From: Eubacteriales Family XIII. Incertae Sedis bacterium
GTDB taxonomy: Bacteria; Bacillota_A; Clostridia; Peptostreptococcales; Anaerovoracaceae
Direction of reading: 5' to 3'
Assembly: GCA_031280075.1 (NCBI GenBank)
Contig: JAITHG010000059.1
Location: 1 to 5,404 of the forward strand
Length of the DNA stretch: 5,404 nucleotides
Shown in pieces: positions 1-4,553 of the stretch; the first letter of the stretch is position 1, and every line of letters starts with the position of its first letter. The notes under the pieces were generated by a model. That model did no database searches and was not told the origin of the DNA. It worked only from the letters and a program-made list of their open reading frames with translations. The position numbers were made by a program, and so were the translations under genes.

Positions 1-36
1 GGAAAAAAATGGAAATTACAAAATCTGGAAACATAG
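1..36 (+). CDS. Possible C-terminal end of an upstream gene (partial)
   Basis: Reading from base 1 gives 11 codons (GKKWKLQNLET) and then a TAG stop at 34-36, three bases before the AGGAGG of the next gene. That spacing is what one expects of the last codons of an upstream phage gene in the same operon. The stretch is Lys-rich and AT-rich, unlike the GC-rich genes that follow. It is too short to identify, and another reading frame cannot be excluded. Confidence 0.3.
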   Translation, partial: GKKWKLQNLET

Positions 37-38
37 AC

Positions 39-44
39 AGGAGG
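39..44 (+). promoter_or_regulatory. Shine-Dalgarno site of rusA (AGGAGG)
   Basis: A perfect AGGAGG lies six bases before the ATG at 51. It decides the start of the resolvase gene: an in-frame ATG at 9 would add 14 residues, but the SD would then fall inside the coding region and the extra residues do not look like the family's N-terminus. Confidence 0.8.
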
Positions 45-50
45 AAAATT

Positions 51-470
51 ATGGAAGCAGCAACCCTGCGGTTCTTCATGCCCATGCAGCCGCCGACCGC
101 CACCGCACAGACCCACGCCGTCACCGTGCGCAGAGGCAAGCCCGTCTTCTTCGACCCGCCCGGGCTCAAGGACGCAAAAGCCAAGCTCGCCGCACACCTC
201 GCCCGGCACGCGCCAGGCGAACCCTTCACCCAGCCCGTCGAGCTCCTCGCCATGTGGTGCTTCGACTCGGGCGGCAGACACCCCGACGGCGGCTGGAAGG
301 CGACGCGCCCCGACACCGACAACCTCCAGAAAGCCCTCAAGGACGCAATGACCAAGCTCCGCTTCTGGACAGACGACGCACTCGTGGCACGCGAGACCTG
401 CGAGAAGCGCTGGGCGGACACCCCCGGCATCCTCGTCCAGGTCAGCCCTCTCGAAGGCGGCACACCATGA
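51..470 (+). CDS. rusA: RusA-family Holliday junction resolvase
   Basis: Predicted endonuclease of 139 residues that would cut four-way DNA junctions formed during phage recombination and replication, leaving linear DNA fit for packaging; E. coli RusA is about 120 residues. The N-terminal strand has the family's FFMPMQPPTATAQ look (residues 8-20). The decisive part is RPDTDNLQKALKDAM followed by FWTDDALV. Its Asp88, Asp90, Lys94 and Asp109 (numbered from the ATG at 51) keep the exact spacing of the E. coli RusA catalytic residues D70, D72, K76 and D91, so the active site looks intact. The start is set by the AGGAGG at 39-44. The stop overlaps the next ATG (ATGA at 467-470), suggesting coupled translation. 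In phage genomes this gene is usual at the end of the replication region, just before late regulation and packaging, as here. Confidence 0.92.
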   Translation: MEAATLRFFMPMQPPTATAQTHAVTVRRGKPVFFDPPGLKDAKAKLAAHLARHAPGEPFTQPVELLAMWCFDSGGRHPDGGWKATRPDTDNLQKALKDAMTKLRFWTDDALVARETCEKRWADTPGILVQVSPLEGGTP

Positions 471-760
471 GCGCGCGCTTCCCCATCGCCCTCTCGCTGG
501 ATGAGCTGCTCGCCGTCCTCGCTGCCCTCAGCAAGGACACCGCACCCGAGGTGCGCCCCCTGTACCTGCGCCTCGCCGCCGACTACGAAAGCCTCCACCG
601 GGCACTGGCGCAGGACGAGCCCCAAAATCGCCCCACAGCGCCTCCCGCGCGAGCGTGGGTTGACCCAATACCGACGCAAAAGCCCGCGAAAAGTGGTGTT
701 TTGGGGCAAATCGGGCTATCTGGTGCGCACCCCCGGGACACGGAAAGGGGCACGCCATGA
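467..760 (+). CDS. Small protein of unknown function
   Basis: 97 residues, not recognised. It starts in the stop of rusA (ATGA) and ends in the start of the next gene (ATGA at 757-760), with AAGGCGG at 453-459 as a weak ribosome site. Residues 1 to about 52 look like two amphipathic helices (SLDELLAVLAALSK, then RPLYLRLAADYESLHRALA), which is protein-like. From about residue 53 the character changes to a Pro-rich, low-complexity tail ending GAHPRDTERGTP with no obvious fold. No signal peptide, membrane segment or metal motif is seen. The exact overlaps on both sides support a real translated gene, but only the first half looks constrained. A small helical accessory protein such as a DNA-binding or regulator partner is possible but speculative. 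Confidence 0.6.
   Translation: MSARFPIALSLDELLAVLAALSKDTAPEVRPLYLRLAADYESLHRALAQDEPQNRPTAPPARAWVDPIPTQKPAKSGVLGQIGLSGAHPRDTERGTP
619..707. repeat. 9-bp inverted repeat in the tail of the small ORF
   Basis: GCCCCAAAA at 619-627 is matched by its exact reverse complement TTTTGGGGC at 699-707, 71 bases apart. The arms flank the low-complexity second half of the unknown ORF. The long spacing makes a stable hairpin uncertain, and a repeat of this size could arise by chance. Confidence 0.35.
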
Positions 761-1164
761 CGGCAAGGGAAACGCTGCTGGCGCACAGGGCGCTCCGCCT
801 CACCATCGCACGCAAGGCGCTCGACGTGGAGTACGCCATGACCAGGGCACAGGACGCTGGCTCCGCGACACTCGGAGGCATGCCACGACAAGCCCCCGTA
901 CGCGACCGCATGGGCGACGCGGTCGCCGAAAGCGTAGACCTGGCAAGGGAATGGGCGACCCTGCTGCGGGATGCGGAGGACGAATGGGGGCGCATCTCCT
1001 CCATGGTGCCCGATGGCATGCCGCCCGCACTTCAGACGCTGCTCACCATGCGCTACCGGTTCGCCCTAGGGTGGGGCGAGGTCGCTCGTGCTATGGGCTG
1101 CTCCGTCAGGCACGCCATCAGGCTGCACGGCGATGCCCTCGGTTTTTTCTCGCAGCCCCCTTGA
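757..1164 (+). CDS. Small HTH late-transcription regulator (ArpU/RinA/DUF1492-like)
   Basis: 135 residues. The layout matches the small phage regulators that resemble sigma-70 region 4 and sit just before the terminase genes in Gram-positive phages. It has an N-terminal helical stretch (residues 4-30), a polar linker (30-50), a helical middle (53-82), then PPALQTLLTMRYRFALGWGE and a helix-turn-helix at about 104-127 (GWGEVARAMGCSVRHAIRLH). That C-terminal pattern of a 'RYRF..GW.EVA..MG.S.R...R.H' type is typical of this group and would bind promoter DNA. The ATG overlaps the previous stop (ATGA), and AAAGGGG at 744-750 serves as ribosome site. It is followed directly by a promoter-like element and a terminator, so its likely job is to turn on the packaging and head operon. 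The family placement is by pattern only; the exact family name is uncertain. Confidence 0.68.
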   Translation: MTARETLLAHRALRLTIARKALDVEYAMTRAQDAGSATLGGMPRQAPVRDRMGDAVAESVDLAREWATLLRDAEDEWGRISSMVPDGMPPALQTLLTMRYRFALGWGEVARAMGCSVRHAIRLHGDALGFFSQPP

Positions 1165-1190
1165 CATGTCACTCCCATCCGTGCAAAAAT
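1161..1190 (+). promoter_or_regulatory. Candidate promoter of the late operon
   Basis: A perfect -35 hexamer, TTGACA (1161-1166), overlaps the TGA stop of the regulator. After an 18-base spacer comes AAAAAT (1185-1190), which matches four of six positions of TATAAT. Transcription would begin near 1197, just before the terminator at 1203-1233. The poor -10 would suit a promoter that needs an activator, and the gene next door encodes a candidate. This is a sequence-match inference only. Confidence 0.4.
1162..1171. promoter_or_regulatory. Perfect palindrome over the -35 element (operator candidate)
   Basis: TGACATGTCA reads the same on both strands. It covers five of the six bases of the -35 hexamer and the stop codon of the HTH gene. 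A half-site TGACA recurs at 1199-1203. Symmetry over a promoter element is what a dimeric regulator would bind, but no binding is shown. Confidence 0.4.
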
Positions 1191-1202
1191 GGTATTGGTG
1201 AC

Positions 1203-1233
1203 AGGTGCCCCTGATGCAAGGGGCGCCTTTTTT
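1203..1233 (+). terminator. Intrinsic (Rho-independent) terminator
   Basis: AGGTGCCCCT (1203-1212) pairs with AGGGGCGCCT (1219-1228) over ten base pairs, nine Watson-Crick and one G-U, around a six-base loop. The stem runs straight into TTTTTT (1228-1233). This is a textbook terminator shape. It would end the early/middle transcript after the HTH gene and separate it from the packaging operon, unless read-through is controlled. Confidence 0.87.
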
Positions 1234-1275
1234 GTTGCCTCCTTTTCGTTGGTGTGGCGCTGTGCGCCGGGTTGG

Positions 1276-1899
1276 ATGGCGGGATACGTTGATTCTTTGG
1301 ATTTTGAGAGGTTGTATGATGTGGCCGATGGGACGATCACAAAACAGCAGAGCGCATATATTCGCGAACGCCTTGCGGGCAAGTCCCAGCGCAAGGCGTA
1401 TATGGCGGCGTTCCCGTCCAGGCGATGGTGGAAGCCTTCCACCATCGACCAGTACGCATGCCGCCTCGAGGCAGATGGCAAGATTTCGGCAAGGCTGGCG
1501 GAAGGAAAGCGCAAAATCCTTGAGCTGGCGGTGTCCGATGGCATCGTCCGGGGCGAGGATGTCATCCGCGAGCTTGCACGCGTCGCCTTCGCCAACACCG
1601 CAGACTTCGTTCGCGTGGAGCGGCGCAAGGGCACCGATATCCTCGGCAACGAGGTCGAGTACAGCGCCGTCGAGATCGTCCCCACGGACGAGGTCAGCGA
1701 GCACGCGCTTCCTGCACTGGCAAGCGTCAAACAGGGGGCGAACGGCATCGAGATCAGGTTGCACCCCAAGGTGCCTGCGCTCGTCAAGCTCGGCGAGCAC
1801 CTCGGGCTGTTCGACAGCGCAGGGTGGCAGGACGACGGGCAGGACGACGGGTTCATGGACGCGCTGAAGGGGCAGGTGGAGGACATATGGGACGAATAG
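1276..1899 (+). CDS. terS: Phage terminase small subunit (Terminase_2-like)
   Basis: 207 residues from the ATG at 1276. As the DNA-recognition part of the packaging motor it would bind the phage packaging site and hand the DNA to the large subunit. Residues 22-77 hold the N-terminal HTH region (TKQQSAYIRERLAGKSQRKA, then the W-K-x-S-T-I-D segment), typical of this family. Residues 80-115 are helical with the common VIRELARVAFANTADFV stretch. Residues 160-179 have the conserved IRLHPKVPALVKLGEHLGLF end of the domain. The tail (181-207) is acidic, with QDDGQDDG from a small tandem repeat. The start is uncertain. The reading frame is open back to 1189, but that start lies inside the terminator. 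ATG 1276 has only a poor ribosome site and a small hairpin in front (GGCGC-TGT-GCGCC, 1256-1268). A GTG at 1321, nine bases after GAGAGG (1306-1311), would give 192 residues and still keep the whole domain. The end overlaps terL by 13 bases. Confidence 0.9.
   Translation: MAGYVDSLDFERLYDVADGTITKQQSAYIRERLAGKSQRKAYMAAFPSRRWWKPSTIDQYACRLEADGKISARLAEGKRKILELAVSDGIVRGEDVIRELARVAFANTADFVRVERRKGTDILGNEVEYSAVEIVPTDEVSEHALPALASVKQGANGIEIRLHPKVPALVKLGEHLGLFDSAGWQDDGQDDGFMDALKGQVEDIWDE
1368..1399. repeat. Inverted repeat, 10-bp arms, in terS
   Basis: ACGCCTTGCG (1368-1377) and its exact reverse complement CGCAAGGCGT (1390-1399) enclose a 12-base loop. It lies in the part of terS that encodes the HTH region, 23 bases before a second, stronger inverted repeat. 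It could form an RNA or DNA hairpin. Confidence 0.6.
1423..1447. repeat. Near-perfect 25-bp palindrome in terS
   Basis: CGATGGTGGAAG (1423-1434), one central C (1435), then CTTCCACCATCG (1436-1447): twelve exactly matching base pairs around a single base. It encodes the RWWKPSTI stretch of TerS. As RNA it would fold into an 11-bp stem with a three-base loop; as DNA it is a dyad-symmetric site. Part of the symmetry may follow from the conserved W-K-x-S-T residues. Confidence 0.75.
1463..1472. repeat. 10-bp perfect palindrome in terS
   Basis: GCCTCGAGGC is self-complementary and follows GCATGC (1456-1461), a shorter palindrome. Both lie just after the 25-bp palindrome, adding to the cluster of symmetric sequences between 1368 and 1472. 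Alone it would not be notable in GC-rich DNA. Confidence 0.4.
1826..1851 (+). repeat. Two-copy 12-bp tandem repeat in the terS tail
   Basis: GGCAGGACGACG occurs at 1826-1837 and again at 1838-1849, followed by GG. In frame it doubles a QDDG unit (QDDGQDDG) in the acidic C-terminus of TerS. A recent slippage duplication is likely; it does not break the frame. Confidence 0.75.
1878..1882 (+). promoter_or_regulatory. Ribosome site of terL inside terS
   Basis: GGAGG (within AGGTGGAGG, 1874-1882) lies four bases before the ATG at 1887 and inside the last codons of terS. It supports the start at 1887 over the ATG at 1911, which has only a weak CAGGG in front. Confidence 0.6.
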
Positions 1900-3206
1900 G
1901 CACGCAGGGCATGCGCTCTGCGTTTTCTTTCCGCCCCTTCAGCCGCAAGCAGAAAAAAGTGCTCACGTGGTGGATGGGCGGCTCGCCTGTGGCACACATG
2001 GACGGCATCGTAGCGGACGGCGCAGTGCGGTCAGGCAAGACGCTCTCCATGGCGCTCTCCTTCGTCCTCTGGGCGATGGAGACCTTCGACGGGCAGGCGC
2101 TCGGCATGTGCGGCAAGACCATCCTGTCCTTCCGCCGCAACGTCCTGTCCTTCCTCGTGCCCATGCTGGGCTCCCGGGGCTTCCGCACGGCGTACAACCG
2201 GTCGGACAACCGCCTCGAGGTCTCGCGCGCCGGGCGCGTGAATTTCTTCTGGCTGTTCGGGGGCAGGGACGAGCGTTCGCAAGACCTCGTCCAGGGCGTG
2301 ACGCTCGCGGGCGTGCTCTTCGACGAGGTCGCACTGATGCCGGAGAGCTTCGTCAACCAGGCGACCGCGCGCTGCTCTGTGGACGGGGCGCGGCTGTGGT
2401 TCAACTGCAACCCCGAAGGACCGATGCACTGGTTCAAGCGCGGCTGGCTGGACAAGGCGGAGCAGAAGCGCCTTGTTTACCTGCACTTCACGATGGACGA
2501 CAACTTGAGCCTTTCGCCCGCAGTCAAGGCGCGTTACCACGCGATGTACGATGGCGTGTTCAGGCGCAGGTACATCGACGGCGAGTGGGCGGTCGCCGAG
2601 GGCGTGATCTATGACATGTTCGACCCGGCGCGGCACGTCCTTGCGCAAGTGCCCACGCAAAAGGCGATAGATCCCGGCGCGGGGCGCTACGTCAGCGTGG
2701 ATTACGGCACGCAGAACGCGACCGTGTTCCTCCTGTGGGAGCGCGAGGCGGAGGGCGCACGCCGATGGGTGTGCATGAAGGAGTACCGCCACAGCGGGCG
2801 GGAAAGCGGGCGGCAGCGGACGGATGCGGAGTACGCGGACGACCTTGACGCATGGCTGCCGAAAGACAGCGACGGCAAGGCGCTCCCCGTCACGTGGGTC
2901 ATCGTGGATCCGTCGGCCGCAAGCCTCATCGCCGAGCTCAAGCGCAGGGGGCACGTGGTCAGGCACGCGGACAACAGCGTGCTCGACGGCATCCGCCTCA
3001 CGCGGACGTTGCTGGGACTGGGCGAGATCGTCTTTGCGCCGGGCTGCACTGGCACCGTCGCCGAGTTCGGCACCTACGCATGGGACGCAAAGGCGGCGGA
3101 GCGCGGCGAGGACGCGCCGATGAAAGAGGCTGACCACTGCATGGACGCGCTCCGGTACTTCGTGCAGACGAAAGTGCGCAGGGAGCGCAAATGGAGGGAT
3201 TCATAG
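1887..3206 (+). CDS. terL: Phage terminase large subunit, PBSX type
   Basis: 439 residues, the usual size for this family. It is the ATP-driven motor and nuclease that cuts concatemeric DNA and pumps it through the portal. Numbered from ATG 1887: residues 45-52 GAVRSGKT are the Walker A loop; 143-148 VLFDEV are Walker B with the catalytic Glu at 147; NCNPEGPMHWFK (173-184) is the coupling motif region with the family's typical N-x-NP. In the C-terminal RNase H-like nuclease, Asp272 (SVDYGTQNATVF), Asp341 (VIVDPSA) and Asp416/Asp420 (KEADHCMDALRY) are the expected metal-binding residues. VIYDMFDPARHV (240-251) is the usual link between the domains. All key residues are present, so the enzyme looks intact. 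The first 13 bases overlap terS, and the portal ATG follows the stop after three bases. ATG 1911 is an alternative start that would remove eight residues without touching the domain. Confidence 0.97.
   Translation: MGRIGTQGMRSAFSFRPFSRKQKKVLTWWMGGSPVAHMDGIVADGAVRSGKTLSMALSFVLWAMETFDGQALGMCGKTILSFRRNVLSFLVPMLGSRGFRTAYNRSDNRLEVSRAGRVNFFWLFGGRDERSQDLVQGVTLAGVLFDEVALMPESFVNQATARCSVDGARLWFNCNPEGPMHWFKRGWLDKAEQKRLVYLHFTMDDNLSLSPAVKARYHAMYDGVFRRRYIDGEWAVAEGVIYDMFDPARHVLAQVPTQKAIDPGAGRYVSVDYGTQNATVFLLWEREAEGARRWVCMKEYRHSGRESGRQRTDAEYADDLDAWLPKDSDGKALPVTWVIVDPSAASLIAELKRRGHVVRHADNSVLDGIRLTRTLLGLGEIVFAPGCTGTVAEFGTYAWDAKAAERGEDAPMKEADHCMDALRYFVQTKVRRERKWRDS
2122..2154 (+). repeat. In-frame direct repeat in terL
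   Basis: TCCTGTCCTTCC occurs at 2122-2133 and 2143-2154, with a period of 21 bases (seven codons). It encodes the two LSF units in the ILSFRRN-VLSFLVP stretch after Walker A. It is probably coincidence of codon choice or an old duplication; it is a possible site of deletion by recombination. Confidence 0.5.
3193..3198 (+). promoter_or_regulatory. Ribosome site of the portal gene (GGAGGG)
   Basis: GGAGGG lies inside the last codons of terL, 11 bases before the ATG at 3210. The spacing is on the long side. It competes with a second site at 3237-3242. Confidence 0.5.
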
Positions 3207-3209
3207 GCA

Positions 3210-4553
3210 ATGTTCGATGGCATCGTGGGATTTGCAAGGAGGGTGATGGGCATGCTGATGCCAAGACATACGATCGAGCGCGTAGTGGGGCAGAGCGCCC
3301 TCTCCGACGCAATGCTGGAGCGGATGGGGCTGTGGGAGGCAATGCTTGCCGGCACAGCCCCATGGACTGACCCCGACAAGGTGGTCTCGCTACGGCTCGA
3401 GTCCGGCATCGTGCAGGACTTCGCGGACGTGTGCCTCTCGGAGATGGAGGGCGGCGTGTCCGACGCGGAGCTCGACGAGGCGTTCCAGCTGGCGGTCAGG
3501 GGGCTGGGCAGCGAGCTGCAGGACGGGCTTGCGCTCGGCTCAATGGCGATCAAGCCGCTGGGCTACGCGCCCGGCGTGGACTACGTGACACCCGACCGGC
3601 TCATCCCCGTCCGCTTCGACGGATGGCGGCTCGTGGATGTCGTGTTCCTCGACCGCCGCCCCGCCCCGCAGGCTGGGCAGCACTTCGTCCGCTGCGAGCG
3701 GCACACGCTCGACGGCGAGGTGCTGACGATCACGAACCGGGCTTTCCGGGCGCAGGAGGGCACTGCGGAGCTTCTTGGCGAGGTGCCGCTGGACAGCGTG
3801 CCGGACTGGGCGCGCATCGCCCCTGAGGCGAGCTTCTCGGGCGTGGAGCGCCCGGTGTTCGGGTACTTCCGGACACCGCTGAAGAACCGGGTGGACGGCA
3901 GCCAGCTCAGCGTGAGCGTCTACGACAGCGCGGCGGCGCTCATACAGGACGCGGACGAGCAGTACGGGCGGCTCGTCTGGGAGATGCAGGGCGGCGAGCT
4001 TGCCGTACACGTGGACCCCTCCGCGATGCGGTACAGCGACAGGCAGGACAGGCTGTCGGATCGGCTTTACAAGATGCTCGACGTGGAGCAGGGCGAGCAC
4101 AAGGGGCTTTATTCAGTCTTCTCCCCCGTCCTGCGCGACGAGTCGCTGTTGAACGGGCTGAACGCCATCCTGCGCCGCATCGAGTACGCGGTGGGGCTGT
4201 CCTACGGCGACCTGTCCGACGTGCAGGAAGTGGCAAAGACAGCGACGGAGATCGCCATGAGCAAAGCGCGGAAGTTCCAGACAGTCAAGGCGATCGAGCG
4301 CAACTTGCGCGACTGCCTCGACGACCTCGTGTACGCCTTCGCCTTCTGGCGGCGCAAGGCGACGAGCGGCTACGAGTTCGTCTGCGAGTTCGCGGACAGC
4401 ATCCTGACGGACGACGAGTCGGTCAACGCCGGGATGCGTGAGGACGTGGCGGCGGGCATCATACGCCCCGAGAAGTACATCGCGAAGAAGTACGGCGTGG
4501 ACGAGGAGACAGCCGCCCGCGAGTGGATGCCGCAGCAGCAGGCGGCTGACTGA
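3210..4553 (+). CDS. Phage portal protein, A118 type
   Basis: 447 residues, slightly shorter than typical A118 portals (about 490 from memory). Twelve or so copies would form the ring at one capsid vertex through which TerL drives DNA and to which the tail attaches. The N-terminus FDGIVGFARRVMGML (2-16), then a GLWEAMLAGTAPW segment (40-52), is typical of the group. The clearest signature is in the stem/clip part: NGLNAILRRIEYAVGLSYGD (315-334) followed by VAKTATEIAMSKAR (341-354), which is the A118 hallmark. The C-terminal FADSILTDDESVNAGMREDV (394-413) and AAGIIRPEKYIAKKYGVDEE (414-433) also match. No transmembrane segment or frameshift is seen. The start at 3210 is chosen because the N-terminal helix belongs to the family. 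However, an ATG at 3252 lies nine bases after a perfect AGGAGG (3237-3242), so a form 14 residues shorter may also be made. The stop overlaps the next ATG by one base (TGATG). Confidence 0.94.
   Translation: MFDGIVGFARRVMGMLMPRHTIERVVGQSALSDAMLERMGLWEAMLAGTAPWTDPDKVVSLRLESGIVQDFADVCLSEMEGGVSDAELDEAFQLAVRGLGSELQDGLALGSMAIKPLGYAPGVDYVTPDRLIPVRFDGWRLVDVVFLDRRPAPQAGQHFVRCERHTLDGEVLTITNRAFRAQEGTAELLGEVPLDSVPDWARIAPEASFSGVERPVFGYFRTPLKNRVDGSQLSVSVYDSAAALIQDADEQYGRLVWEMQGGELAVHVDPSAMRYSDRQDRLSDRLYKMLDVEQGEHKGLYSVFSPVLRDESLLNGLNAILRRIEYAVGLSYGDLSDVQEVAKTATEIAMSKARKFQTVKAIERNLRDCLDDLVYAFAFWRRKATSGYEFVCEFADSILTDDESVNAGMREDVAAGIIRPEKYIAKKYGVDEETAAREWMPQQQAAD
3237..3242 (+). promoter_or_regulatory. Second, stronger ribosome site inside the portal gene
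   Basis: A perfect AGGAGG lies nine bases before an in-frame ATG at 3252 (portal residue 15) and three bases before the ATG at 3246 (residue 13). By strength and spacing this is the better initiation site, although the residues upstream of it look like family sequence. It either sets the true start or gives a second shorter product. Confidence 0.45.
3324..3363. repeat. Hairpin-forming inverted repeat in the portal gene
   Basis: ATGGGGCTGTG (3324-3334) pairs exactly with CACAGCCCCAT (3353-3363). Inside it GGCAA (3338-3342) pairs with TTGCC (3346-3350) around a TGC loop, with a small internal bulge between the two stems. Together this is a 40-base, 16-pair stem-loop about 75-115 bases after the portal start. 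It lies in the codons for the GLWEAMLAGTAPW segment, which is itself conserved, so the symmetry may be partly coincidental. Confidence 0.6.

Noticed and set aside
9..50. In-frame ATG at 9 as start of rusA
   Set aside because: The perfect AGGAGG at 39-44 directs initiation to ATG 51, and the resulting 139-residue product already covers the whole family domain.
660..690. TTGACC as a -35 element inside the small ORF
   Set aside because: No AT-rich -10 hexamer is present at 16-19 bases; the downstream sequence is CCCGCG.
1109..1148. Possible second terminator: GGCACGCC/GGCGATGCC hairpin before TTTTTT at the end of the HTH gene
   Set aside because: The stem has a bulge and a 12-base loop and is five bases from the T-run, inside coding sequence; the terminator at 1203-1233 is far better.
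501..1214. Plus-strand open frame of 237 codons overlapping the small ORF and the HTH gene
   Set aside because: The product is Arg/Pro/His-rich with no motif, and the frame conflicts with two genes joined by ATGA overlaps.
1289..1320. TTGATT ... TATGAT as a promoter for terS after the terminator
   Set aside because: The -10 match is good, but the spacer would be 20 bases and the -35 only partial; it also lies inside the likely terS coding region.
1053..1997. Minus-strand open frame of 314 codons across the HTH gene end, gap and terS
   Set aside because: It runs through the intrinsic terminator and opposite terS, whose domain is recognisable; no ribosome site or known motif supports it.
2031..3137. 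Minus-strand open frame of 368 codons opposite terL
   Set aside because: It mirrors the GC-rich third codon positions of terL, gives an Arg/His/Pro/Val-rich product without recognisable motifs, and terL has every catalytic motif intact.
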